Positions 37,081 to 44,465 of a stretch of 64,000 nucleotides of DNA are shown here, piece after piece. The stretch is from contig JAGXFY010000049.1 of the NCBI GenBank assembly GCA_024636985.1, positions 1 through 64,000 of the forward strand, given 5' to 3'. The translations under genes and the position numbers were made by a program. The stretch is from Petrocella sp024636985 (GTDB lineage: Bacteria > Bacillota > Clostridia > Lachnospirales > Vallitaleaceae). The first letter of the stretch is position 1; every line of letters starts with the position of its first letter. The notes under the pieces were generated by a model. The model worked only from the letters and a program-made list of their open reading frames with translations, ran no database searches and had not been told where the DNA came from.

Positions 37081-37284
37081 TACATTTTCTATATGGATAA
37101 TAATCCCTCCCTGTCTAATAAATTCAATAATCTAGTCACCCCATTAATATACTACACGCTTATAATTATAACCTACCAGAATAAAATCAACCACATCCTT
37201 TTAATTAAAAAAAGATTAGAAACCTCTAATAACCTTGTACTTAGCTCATGTTTAGTTTTTCTTCTTCTTTATAATCTGCAAATA

Positions 37285-37521
37285 AACAAAGAGGCTACGA
37301 CTCGCTTTGCAAAGCAAATTGTTCCGGCAGGAAAGGTCATTGACGTATTCTTCCACGCTTCAAGGCTGAATACTAAAGTATGGCTTTCCTTGAGGACAAG
37401 AAAAGAAGCTTGCTTCGTTATGAGCTCTGCTCATATTTCTGAACGGTTCGACAGGAAAGGTCTTTGACGTATTCTGCCACGCTTCAAGGCTGAATACTAA
37501 AGTATGGCTTTCCTTGAGAAC
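37285..37521. repeat. Tandem pair of the ~124-bp hairpin-rich repeat (locus B)
   Basis: Unit two (37398-37521) is near-identical to unit two of locus A: AAGAAAAGAAGCTTGCTTCG, GTTATGAGCTCTGCTCATA, then a GGAAAG...CTTTCC hairpin with inner GTATTC/GAATAC. Unit one (37285-37397) has a diverged 5' part with GCTTTGCAAAGC but the same 3' hairpin. As at locus A, the array lies just past a minus-strand gene and abuts a terminator, about 11 kb from the first locus. Confidence 0.8.
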
Positions 37522-37545
37522 AAAAAAAACCACTCAATTGAGTAG
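37522..37545 (-). terminator. Terminator after the alpha/beta hydrolase gene
   Basis: On the minus strand CTACTCAATTGAGTGG forms a compact hairpin followed by eight T, about 40 bp past the stop at 37582. Confidence 0.6.
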
Positions 37546-37581
37546 CTCTTTTATTACTTCCAAGTATTGGTTCTTCTTTAA

Positions 37582-38391
37582 CTATTTATACTTCCTAAGC
37601 CAAGCATCCAAGAGATTCTCAAATTGATCCGGTTGTTCTAAGAAGAAGGAATGGCTTGCATTGGTTAACAAACTGACGGTCGCTTTTGGATACTTATTGA
37701 GCCGGTTTAACATGTCTCTGTACCCCACCACATTATCCTGATAACCTAGAAAAATGAGTGTTTTATGGCGATGAATCATGTGACTGTTCTCGATAATGGT
37801 ACTTAGATATTCATTGTCATACAAGGCTTTTAGAAAGGATCTGTCTGCCAGAGCGATTGCTCTTGAGAAATCCGCTTCTGTACGTTGACAGGTCCTCTTG
37901 TTAATGACCACCATCTCACTCAAATAGCTTTTTTGCTTTTCTTCACTTAATGTCACAAAATATGAATGGTCAATCTCTTGATTGATGATGGGTGCTTTTT
38001 TTCTCAAGTTAGATTCCGGTATGACAACCGGACATATGAGTACCTCACCAATGACTTGTTCATTTAATAACTTAGCAATCCCCTGTGCCAAATACCCACC
38101 ATAAGAGTAGCCCATAATAATAAAAGGAAGTTCACCTATGAGCACTTCTATGACTTCAGATAGTAGCCTTATCATGGTATCTGTTGTGTTCTCAAGATTA
38201 TGGGCTGGTGATTGGCCCATACCCGGTAAATCAATATAGATTCTTTTAAACCCATCTAGTTTTATAGTGGTGTCCTCAATAGCATGCTCCATAGTGATGG
38301 TGTCCAAATATAGTCCATGAAGTATAATAAGGGGAAGTCCTTTACCCACACTTGTGTAATGAATGGTTTGTCCTTGTACCTCAATTAACAT
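37582..38391 (-). CDS. Alpha/beta fold hydrolase
   Basis: A 269-residue hydrolase. The nucleophile elbow is MGYSYGGYLA with the catalytic Ser; later LIFLGYQDNVVGY supplies the likely Asp and NASHSFFLEQPDQF the catalytic His. The oxyanion region is LHGLYLDT. The start at 38391 is preferred because GGAGG lies 4 bp before it, while an upstream in-frame ATG has none. It follows the luxC-like gene by 155 bp and may have its own promoter. A LuxD-like thioesterase role is possible from context but not shown. Confidence 0.8.
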   Translation of the reverse strand: MLIEVQGQTIHYTSVGKGLPLIILHGLYLDTITMEHAIEDTTIKLDGFKRIYIDLPGMGQSPAHNLENTTDTMIRLLSEVIEVLIGELPFIIMGYSYGGYLAQGIAKLLNEQVIGEVLICPVVIPESNLRKKAPIINQEIDHSYFVTLSEEKQKSYLSEMVVINKRTCQRTEADFSRAIALADRSFLKALYDNEYLSTIIENSHMIHRHKTLIFLGYQDNVVGYRDMLNRLNKYPKATVSLLTNASHSFFLEQPDQFENLLDAWLRKYK

Positions 38392-38546
38392 AATGCCTCC
38401 GTATGTCATTTAATCTTTTATCTAGTATACTATAGTACCATTGGGTTTTAAAGTCTAACTCTATGTATGTAAAAAATAACCATTACAAGTTTATTCGGAA
38501 TAAAACATGCCTGTCAGAATTCACCAAATTTTTACTCCTATCAAAA

Positions 38547-39836
38547 TTAATTTTTATTTCTACTGATGGTTCTCGTATACTGCAAAAGTGTAGGTTTTCC
38601 GTCATGAGGTTCTCCAATATAAGTTTGTGACATATTTCCAAATGTTGTTACTCGGGTTACGCCTGCTCTATAGAACAAATTGGTTAAGTCTTCGTTTTCC
38701 ACTATATGACATGCTAACCCGGCTGTTTGAAGGTAACCTTTATGCTTACGTAGTATTGGTAAAAGTTCTGATCGCTTCATCGGCATGAGCCATATATTTC
38801 TATACAGTGGTGATGCTTTCAGTGATGGTTGCTTGTCAATCATAATACTAAAATCTTTATGGTCGCTTTCAACCAGTTGTTGTTGTCCAAGTAATGACGC
38901 CATTTTAACCAATTCTTTTGTCCAAGTAACTTCTGCCTGGTCATTGATTTGAATCGCTGCTGCAGGATATTTTTTTGCTTGTTCTGTCATTGCCTCTTTA
39001 AGTTTCTTTGCACATACATCTATGAGTTCCAAGTTATCTGTTTCAACAAATAAGCATTGAGGTGAATTGCAAAATTGTTGGTCACTTAAACATATTTCTT
39101 CTGCCAATTGTTCTAATGAAGAGGTTAAATGTTGACCCGGCGTTAAATACGCAAAGCTCATACGATGCCCCCACTGTATAATAGGCAAATGAGCAGGTGC
39201 CAATTGTCTAATTCCATAAATCGCCTTATCTGAGCCCCATACAACAATAGCATCCGCAACATTTCCAAGTGTTTCTAATGTCTTTATATCTTCTGAAGAA
39301 ATATCAAAGACATAGATATAGGGCGCTAGTCTTGGTTCAATCAATACTAACCTCTTAAGTAGCGTTAATGAAATGCCACCTTCATAAGATGGTAATTTTA
39401 GAATATTGATGTTGCCAGCCAACAGCCCTTCTAGGACACTCAGCACCGACAGTGCAACGACATTACCTGCACCAATATGTAATAGAACACCCAAAGGTCG
39501 TTGTTGTTCTTGTATACCTGGTTCAACATCCACCCATTTATAAAAATCTTCACCCAATTCACGAACTATTTTTTGGTGCAAGGCTGTAGGGGTCAAACTT
39601 TTCTTAATGGATTGGATAAAGCTTTCAGCTTTCCAATCCGCTTGTCCATTTTCAATAAACTGCTGTTTAAAATCTGCAAAATCCGTTTGTTCCACCAATG
39701 TCCAGATGGCCCTGATAACCATTTCTATATCCAGTGGCGATAACAACAAGTCCTCATTAATTGTATCATCTAGCTGCAATAAATAATGATCCAATTCATT
39801 TTCTCTAATCACACGTCCCCTAAATATATGTTCCAT
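38547..39836 (-). CDS. LuxC-like acyl-CoA/acyl-protein reductase
   Basis: A 429-residue protein of the LuxC family, which reduces activated fatty acyl groups to aldehyde with NADPH and shares the aldehyde dehydrogenase fold. The long matches include PLGVLLHIGAGNVVALSVLSVLEGLLAGN and QWGHRMSFAYLTPG. A conserved Cys occurs in SDQQFCNSPQCLFVE, the likely acyl-accepting site. The ATG at 39836 has GGGAGG just before it; an open frame continues 39 codons upstream over luxE, but this would make a large overlap. The 17-bp overlap with luxE shows coupling. No luciferase genes are near, so the role is fatty aldehyde production of unknown purpose. Confidence 0.85.
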   Translation of the reverse strand: MEHIFRGRVIRENELDHYLLQLDDTINEDLLLSPLDIEMVIRAIWTLVEQTDFADFKQQFIENGQADWKAESFIQSIKKSLTPTALHQKIVRELGEDFYKWVDVEPGIQEQQRPLGVLLHIGAGNVVALSVLSVLEGLLAGNINILKLPSYEGGISLTLLKRLVLIEPRLAPYIYVFDISSEDIKTLETLGNVADAIVVWGSDKAIYGIRQLAPAHLPIIQWGHRMSFAYLTPGQHLTSSLEQLAEEICLSDQQFCNSPQCLFVETDNLELIDVCAKKLKEAMTEQAKKYPAAAIQINDQAEVTWTKELVKMASLLGQQQLVESDHKDFSIMIDKQPSLKASPLYRNIWLMPMKRSELLPILRKHKGYLQTAGLACHIVENEDLTNLFYRAGVTRVTTFGNMSQTYIGEPHDGKPTLLQYTRTISRNKN

Positions 39837-40953
39837 TTGGACCTCCCAACAACTCGCTCGCCGAGGTTGCACAAGTTTTCGATACACGGGTACCAGCTCT
39901 CCCCAATATTTCAAAATAGGGTGTTGTGATACCACACCCACATTGACTGCCATCTCTTAGTACTGCCATATCTCCCATGAGGACTGAGGATAAGGGCATG
40001 GAGGATACCAGAGGGCTAATAAAATTAAGAAAACCGGCTTGGTTGAAGCCCAATGGCTCGAGGGTGTTCACATCACGAATAAGCACCCTACTCCAGATTG
40101 GTACGTGCATGTGATGATGACGACACTCCGGGTAAGCAACACTATGTTCCACTGCACTATAGAAATCTCGACAATTTTCAGACGGTATGCCAAGCATTTC
40201 TTCAACCAGAGCATAAAGTGCTTCTTTTTGTATGGCCATGTCATTATACTTCTTCCAACCACCACCTGTAAAAACTATGGACTTTTTGTTCAATTTAAGT
40301 GGCGGCATATTCATTTCTTTCATAGCCGTTAACATCATATATAGATAAGAAGGAAACCCCATGATACGAACTGGTAGCTTTTGGCTGGCATAACGCTTCA
40401 AAGCACTCATGACACCAAAATAATCGATATGATATGCGTCTCCTATGGACCGAATAGCAAAAGTCTTTTCCTTTGCAGGTGCTAACCTGGTCATACCCGT
40501 AAGAACTTTTACATTCCCCATCTCATTCCCTGCTTTAGTTTCGTAGCCAAGTATAAGGTAATTGGTTGGTATGATTGAGATAAACTTATGATAAAACATG
40601 GCTTTTATGATCATTCTTGTACCCAGCTTTAGAGTGCTTCGATCAATAAATACCTGACTCTTTTGCCCCAGTGTTCCTGAGGATGTGGCAAAAATTTCTA
40701 TTTCTTCTTTTTCTATACTTCTAACTTCATGGGTCTTAAAAAAGTCAACGGGTATTGCCGGAATAGATGCAATATCCTCTATCCTTATTAATTGATCTGC
40801 CGTATATCCCTTAGCCCTAATCAGATCTTTGTAAAACGCACAATGGGACCCATGATGTTCAACAGATTCTCTCATTGCAGCCAAAAATAAATCTTCACTA
40901 CAGATTAAGTCATAGATTTTTCTATATCTAAAAAGTTTTTCTCTAAATACCAT
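39820..40953 (-). CDS. LuxE-like acyl-protein synthetase
   Basis: A 377-residue protein of the LuxE/PaaK adenylate-forming family, which activates a fatty acid with ATP and hands it to LuxC. The AMP-binding loop is FATSSGTLGQKSQVF, and further signatures are VFTGGGWKKY, RDFYSAVEHSVAYPEC and HMHVPIWSRVLIRD. The start at 40953 has GGGGGA 4 bp upstream; an earlier ATG six codons before lies within an unsupported leader. It precedes luxC with a 17-bp overlap, so the pair is a unit. It is downstream of the UppS-like gene. Confidence 0.87.
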   Translation of the reverse strand: MVFREKLFRYRKIYDLICSEDLFLAAMRESVEHHGSHCAFYKDLIRAKGYTADQLIRIEDIASIPAIPVDFFKTHEVRSIEKEEIEIFATSSGTLGQKSQVFIDRSTLKLGTRMIIKAMFYHKFISIIPTNYLILGYETKAGNEMGNVKVLTGMTRLAPAKEKTFAIRSIGDAYHIDYFGVMSALKRYASQKLPVRIMGFPSYLYMMLTAMKEMNMPPLKLNKKSIVFTGGGWKKYNDMAIQKEALYALVEEMLGIPSENCRDFYSAVEHSVAYPECRHHHMHVPIWSRVLIRDVNTLEPLGFNQAGFLNFISPLVSSMPLSSVLMGDMAVLRDGSQCGCGITTPYFEILGRAGTRVSKTCATSASELLGGPNGTYI

Positions 40954-41026
40954 AGCTTCCCCCATAAACAATATACGCCTAGATTAACTCTAACCTAAGT
41001 TTATAAATACGTTTTTATAATAGCGA

Positions 41027-41695
41027 TTAACCCCCTAAAGTTACATCTGTAGATTGATACCACTCAAGTGCTTCAATAAAATGTTTATCACTAAAGTCAG
41101 GCCAGTAGTCATCAATAACATAAAAGTCAGAGTAAACGGATTGTACAGGTAAGAAACCACTTAATCGCCTATTTCCACCCCATCTTATAATCATGTCCAT
41201 CCTAGATATATCTTTTGAAGCGATGGCTTGGTGAATTTTATTACTGGTATTCTCCGAATTTCCCGCTTTAACTGCGCAATTCAAATCCCATTCCCAATCA
41301 TAATTGACTAGAAAATTAATATTAATAAGTCCCTTACCAAACTGAACACGCTTGTTGGCATAAGGTAATAGCTCTTTTGGAAAAACTGCCGAATCTGCTT
41401 TACCTATTACTAATAAATTAGCATCTCTACCCGCTAATAGTTCTACAGCTTTCACACATGCGTCTATAAAAGCCATTTGCTGTTCTTTTGGTCTTTTTGT
41501 ATTGTCATGGGTAAAACCATAAAAAGTAGCTTCTTTAATACCGTACTCTAGCATGAGTTCATAAATTCTAAAGCCCGGATCAATGCCATACATATATCCT
41601 TGATGCTTTTCTAGTTTTTTAGAATCTGCCCAACGTCGATTTCCGTCAGGTATAATACCAATATGCTTAGGTATTCTCTTTATTACTTTCTTCAT
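41027..41695 (-). CDS. Divergent UppS-like cis-prenyltransferase
   Basis: A 222-residue member of the undecaprenyl diphosphate synthase family. The N-terminal site HIGIIPDGNRRWA with the metal-binding Asp is intact. The second conserved region, usually R-T-S-G-E-x-R-L-S-N-F, reads IRWGGNRRLSGFLPVQSVYSDFYVID here, so the residues that bind the diphosphate differ. At 222 aa it is also shorter than a typical UppS (about 250). It is likely a specialised cis-prenyltransferase rather than the essential cell-wall enzyme. It starts the cluster with luxE and luxC. Confidence 0.8.
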   Translation of the reverse strand: MKKVIKRIPKHIGIIPDGNRRWADSKKLEKHQGYMYGIDPGFRIYELMLEYGIKEATFYGFTHDNTKRPKEQQMAFIDACVKAVELLAGRDANLLVIGKADSAVFPKELLPYANKRVQFGKGLININFLVNYDWEWDLNCAVKAGNSENTSNKIHQAIASKDISRMDMIIRWGGNRRLSGFLPVQSVYSDFYVIDDYWPDFSDKHFIEALEWYQSTDVTLGG

Positions 41696-41752
41696 TTTGT
41701 TCTCCTTTGTGTTTATTATAAAGCGCCCTATAATATTTGAACCAGTAATATA

Positions 41753-41777
41753 AATAATAGTTTTATTTACTATTATT
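41753..41777. promoter_or_regulatory. Palindrome upstream of the UppS-luxE-luxC cluster
   Basis: AATAATAGT and ACTATTATT (9-bp perfect arms, 7-bp spacer) lie 58 bp before the UppS-like start and just upstream of a TATAAT-like box. It may be an operator for the cluster. The regulator is unknown. Confidence 0.4.
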
Positions 41778-41796
41778 TATTCTACCCCTAATCTAT

Positions 41797-41836
41797 AAAA
41801 AAATCCATCACATTAAGTTATCTTAATGTGGTGGAT
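41797..41836 (-). terminator. Terminator of the SOS-controlled small gene (second hairpin)
   Basis: On the minus strand ATCCACCACATTAAG pairs with CTTAATGTGATGGAT (one wobble) around a 4-base loop, then TTTTTTT. Confidence 0.8.
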
Positions 41837-41860
41837 TGATTCTAACCTTATCTCTATAAG

Positions 41861-41895
41861 CAAAAAGCCTTGCTCTTTGAGCAAGGCCTTTTACT
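41861..41895 (-). terminator. Terminator of the SOS-controlled small gene (first hairpin)
   Basis: GCCTTGCTC and GAGCAAGGC pair and are followed by TTTTTG on the minus strand, 25 bp after the stop of the small gene. Confidence 0.75.
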
Positions 41896-41919
41896 TATGG
41901 AGGTGAGGGTTGGTTGTTC

Positions 41920-42042
41920 TTATCCCTGTCCTCTTGATGCTTTTATTAACCCCTTAATAAAACTATTAATCTTTGTAAGCTCCGAGATTGTTAAGTTATC
42001 ATTTAGTCTTTCCATTATCTCTTTTAACAATCTAATTCTCAT
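41920..42042 (-). CDS. 40-residue SOS-regulated small protein, unknown
   Basis: An ATG with GGGAG eight bases upstream opens a 40-codon frame beginning MRIRLLKEIM. The peptide is basic and predicted helical, without a membrane segment or signal. The promoter directly upstream has near-consensus boxes and a perfect LexA box in its spacer, and two good terminators follow, so a stand-alone, DNA-damage-induced transcript is well supported. Function is not recognised. Candidate ideas are an excisionase-like or SOS modulator peptide, or a toxin, given its position beside a prophage and an attachment-like site. Coding status rests on the ribosome site and the transcript architecture. Confidence 0.65.
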   Translation of the reverse strand: MRIRLLKEIMERLNDNLTISELTKINSFIKGLIKASRGQG

Positions 42043-42088
42043 CTTGCTGTCTCCCTTCATCCATTTCTATGTCGATTTCTTGTTTTTA

Positions 42089-42117
42089 ATTATAGCACGA
42101 ACATATGTTCGTGTCAT
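42089..42117 (-). promoter_or_regulatory. LexA/SOS-box promoter
   Basis: On the minus strand ATGACA (42117-42112) and TATAAT (42094-42089) are 17 bp apart. The 18-bp perfect palindrome CACGAACATATGTTCGTG at 42096-42113 fills the spacer and matches the Gram-positive LexA consensus CGAACRNRYGTTCG. LexA binding here would block RNA polymerase directly. Confidence 0.88.
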
Positions 42118-42137
42118 TATTTTTAAATATAAAATTT

Positions 42138-42194
42138 ATAGAGCGTCTGGCTTCTGATCAGAATGTTGTGGTTTCAAATCATACTGCGTGTGCA
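42138..42194 (+). other. tRNA-Arg(UCU)-like 3' fragment, candidate attachment-site remnant
   Basis: From ATAGAGC onward the sequence follows the 3' three quarters of a tRNA: D-stem end, anticodon arm TCTGG-CTTCTGA-TCAGA with anticodon TCT, a variable loop, a T-arm with loop TTCAAAT, and an acceptor strand TGCGTGT. The T-stem has two mismatches and the 5' third of the tRNA is missing, so it is not functional. Such 3' fragments mark integration sites of phages and integrative elements. The orientation (3' end to the right) would place an element on its left rather than on the prophage side. Confidence 0.6.
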
Positions 42195-42198
42195 AAAG

Positions 42199-42244
42199 AA
42201 AAAAAGCTGTAAAACCTTTTTTCTATAATGGTTTACAGCTTTTT
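42199..42244. terminator. Bidirectional terminator left of the ltp gene
   Basis: AAAAAGCTGTAAAACC and GGTTTACAGCTTTTT form a hairpin with A/T runs on both sides, between the tRNA-like fragment and the stop of the ltp gene. Confidence 0.75.
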
Positions 42245-42303
42245 GTTGTTTTCATTTCTTTGTTGTTTTTCTTTTTTTATCGTTTTTTGACCTAAATCTT
42301 ATA

Positions 42304-42993
42304 TTATAATCCTGTTGAATCAGTTCCATATGTTGCTTGTTCCACTGTGAATCCTTCATATATTAATTGATCAATTAGTCCGCTTCTAGAAAAAGAAGTA
42401 TAATCCAAATAGTCTTGTGCGCTTTTTTCTGCTTGTTCCATCCAATCAGCTCCGGAATTATCAACACCATATATGGCATCTTCTTCATCGAAACCTTCGT
42501 ACTTTAATTGCTCTATTAAACCGCTTCGTGAGAAAGAAGTATAATTCAAATAGCTTATAGCGCTACGCAAAGCATTTTTTTGAGCTACTGTCTCACTAGA
42601 AGTTTCTATGCTAGTAACTTGCGGTGCTTCTACTGGTTGTTCAGATACAGGCTCGCTTACTGTTTCTACTACAATTACTTCTGTATCAATTGCTTCCGTT
42701 TCAGTTTGTTCAGGTAAATCTTCTTCAGCAGGTTCTGTTTGCACCGGATCTGCTTTTTCAATACTAATCGTTTCACCGTTTGCTTCTTCATTGGCTAAAG
42801 TATCTGTACTGGTATCACCTTTTTCACCTAAATTTCCTAACATACCTAGTACAATAAAAACCATTAAAACCATAAACCACGTTCTTTTGTAGATTGGCTG
42901 TTTGTTAACTGCTCCACAACTTGGACATGTTATCTTCCCCTTAGCAGATATTTCATGATCACATGACTTGCATTTTCTTAATTTCTTGTCCAT
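42304..42993 (-). CDS. ltp: Ltp-type superinfection exclusion protein with zinc ribbon
   Basis: A 229-residue membrane protein. A zinc ribbon (C8, C11, C23, C26) is followed by one transmembrane segment (~39-52), a Thr/Glu-rich linker, and two repeats of the Ltp (host cell surface-exposed lipoprotein) domain: YLNYTSFSRSGLIEQLKYEGFDEEDAIYGV and YLDYTSFSRSGLIDQLIYEGFTVEQATYGT. In the streptococcal phage TP-J34 the Ltp lipoprotein blocks DNA injection by related phages. Here a cytoplasmic ribbon and a transmembrane anchor replace the lipid anchor. It lies at the end of the prophage, beyond the lysis genes, as an independently expressed lysogenic gene. Confidence 0.85.
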   Translation of the reverse strand: MDKKLRKCKSCDHEISAKGKITCPSCGAVNKQPIYKRTWFMVLMVFIVLGMLGNLGEKGDTSTDTLANEEANGETISIEKADPVQTEPAEEDLPEQTETEAIDTEVIVVETVSEPVSEQPVEAPQVTSIETSSETVAQKNALRSAISYLNYTSFSRSGLIEQLKYEGFDEEDAIYGVDNSGADWMEQAEKSAQDYLDYTSFSRSGLIDQLIYEGFTVEQATYGTDSTGL

Positions 42994-43307
42994 TATTCAA
43001 TACTCCTCTCCCATTTTTATATATAGTTACCTATTAATTTTATAGTATTTTTTCATCAATCACAATATACGTTTAGGACCTTTTAACTGTCATAAATCTC
43101 AAGGATAGATTTTTAACTTGATTTCATTATAAAAATAAGGTCCTTGAAATTAATCAAGGACCTTAAGTGGAGAGTCAGATATAATCGGGGATTATATGAC
43201 TTTTATTAGTATAATGTTTTTTATCGCATTTTTCAACTATTTTTTTCATCTTTCAAGTAACTAAAAAGGGGTATCCTCAATTTTAGACAGACCCCTTATA
43301 GTTTTAT
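42994..43307. other. Intergenic region between ltp and the lysis genes
   Basis: It holds the leader and promoter DNA of ltp, in A/T-rich sequence with TATAAT-like boxes near 43200-43215, and the terminator of the prophage late operon at 43131-43164. No small gene is supported. Confidence 0.5.
43131..43164 (-). terminator. Terminator of the prophage late operon
   Basis: On the minus strand AAGGTCCTTGA pairs perfectly with TCAAGGACCTT (11-bp arms, 6-base loop), followed by ATTTTTAT. It lies after the last lysis gene. Confidence 0.75.
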
Positions 43308-43730
43308 CTACTTGGTTCTTTTATCTTCAAACCATGTTCCTCTTTTTCGACTATCCATGTGCATAAAAGTATCGTACATTCCAAACCCTCTACCGCCTAG
43401 TAATATCCATTTTCTATAGCAATTAAATAGATATTCGTTTTGGCGTTCTTTTGGCATAGTGAAGAATATCGAAGGTAAGGCTATGTCTGTTGCTACACCT
43501 ATCAGGTGTTGGCTGTTTGATGCGCCGCCTTCATTTTTGTTGTGTATTACGTCACGGTACCAACTATTGACTGGCATGGCTCTCTTGTACCAGTTTCTAA
43601 ACTCTTGTAAACGTTGAGCGTGTTCTATTACATCCGGATTTATGAGTATTTCTCCGTTACCTTTACTTTTTATTTCAAATAGCCAAAAGTTTTCTGTTAT
43701 TCTTCCGTCCGATATTTTTGCATTAAGCAT
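43308..43730 (-). CDS. Phage endolysin, M15 family D-Ala-D-Ala peptidase
   Basis: A 140-residue wall hydrolase, with the zinc-binding pattern of peptidase family M15 (SxxHxxxxAxD, read as SQHLIGVATDIALP) and the second zinc-binding motif FMHMD. Such enzymes cut peptide stems of peptidoglycan. No wall-binding domain follows. It is the last gene of the late operon, 15 bp after the holin gene, the usual place for an endolysin. Confidence 0.85.
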   Translation of the reverse strand: MLNAKISDGRITENFWLFEIKSKGNGEILINPDVIEHAQRLQEFRNWYKRAMPVNSWYRDVIHNKNEGGASNSQHLIGVATDIALPSIFFTMPKERQNEYLFNCYRKWILLGGRGFGMYDTFMHMDSRKRGTWFEDKRTK

Positions 43731-43745
43731 TGTTACACGCTCCTT

Positions 43746-44057
43746 TTATTTTGCTTGATCTATAGGCCGCTTCACTGTTATTTGCTGTATGCTCTCATGA
43801 CCAAACACGGCTAAAGCTGCTATGATTGTTCCCTGTATGATTGCCGAGACTATTACTGTAGCTATAAATCCTTCAGCTAAGATGATGGCCAGGTATAACA
43901 CGGTAATGATAATGCTAGTAAACAAAAGAATGAATGGTATCTTCCACTCCCCAGTGAACCAAGGTGCTTTTTTGAGAAACAGGCCAAGGGCCCATATAAA
44001 TACAATCAAGATTAATAACTCCGGTCTTATAAAATCTAATACTACTTTCCAATCCAT
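43746..44057 (-). CDS. Phage holin
   Basis: A 103-residue protein with three hydrophobic segments (about residues 12-28, 42-62 and 66-88) and a short basic C-terminal tail. The sequence and place between the XhlA-like gene and the endolysin gene fit a holin that forms pores to release the endolysin. The exact holin family is not certain. Confidence 0.75.
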   Translation of the reverse strand: MDWKVVLDFIRPELLILIVFIWALGLFLKKAPWFTGEWKIPFILLFTSIIITVLYLAIILAEGFIATVIVSAIIQGTIIAALAVFGHESIQQITVKRPIDQAK

Positions 44058-44068
44058 TTTTTATCCTC

Positions 44069-44449
44069 CTAATTTGCAATCAACGCCCACACTACCCCTG
44101 CAATACCAACAGTAATGAGACCAATTAATATATTACGTACTTGATTGATAAGTTGCTCTGCTCTTTTTCCATCCTTTTTTTCCAAGTCATCAATCCTCTC
44201 ATGTAGTCTTAAGACAGTGTCTTTAGTCTCCATTTTTGCCTGTATATGATCTATTTTTTCCTCGTGTTGTTTTTGAGTCTCAACCATAATACTTAAATCT
44301 TTAGCTTGACTGGTAAATGCCATAGATAGATTGTGTACAGACTCAACTAACTTTTCCATGTTATCTAGCCTAAGCTTATTTGATTTAGATCGTGACTCGT
44401 TGTCTGCTATTAATCTTATGTGCTCGTGTACCATATTGTCGTGGTCCAT
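44069..44449 (-). CDS. XhlA-like hemolysin/lysis accessory protein
   Basis: A 126-residue protein with a coiled-coil region (~residues 20-95) and one C-terminal membrane segment (LIGLITVGIAGVVWALIAN). The DLEKKDGKRAEQLINQVRNILIGLI pattern resembles XhlA of Bacillus phage-like elements, which helps the holin in lysis. It lies directly upstream of the holin gene in the late operon. Confidence 0.75.
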   Translation of the reverse strand: MDHDNMVHEHIRLIADNESRSKSNKLRLDNMEKLVESVHNLSMAFTSQAKDLSIMVETQKQHEEKIDHIQAKMETKDTVLRLHERIDDLEKKDGKRAEQLINQVRNILIGLITVGIAGVVWALIAN

Positions 44450-44465
44450 ACTTCACCTCCCGGAG

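Larger units (their letters stand above)
37081..37581. other. Intergenic region carrying hairpin repeats
   Basis: This 500-bp gap holds the second locus of the ~124-bp repeat (37285-37521), a terminator (37522-37545) and an A/T-rich leader of the GNAT gene. No coding ORF with a ribosome site is visible on either strand. Confidence 0.6.

Noticed and set aside
38547..40953. A luminescence (lux) operon.
   Set aside because: luxA and luxB are absent and the hydrolase is not clearly LuxD; only the LuxC- and LuxE-like genes are supported.
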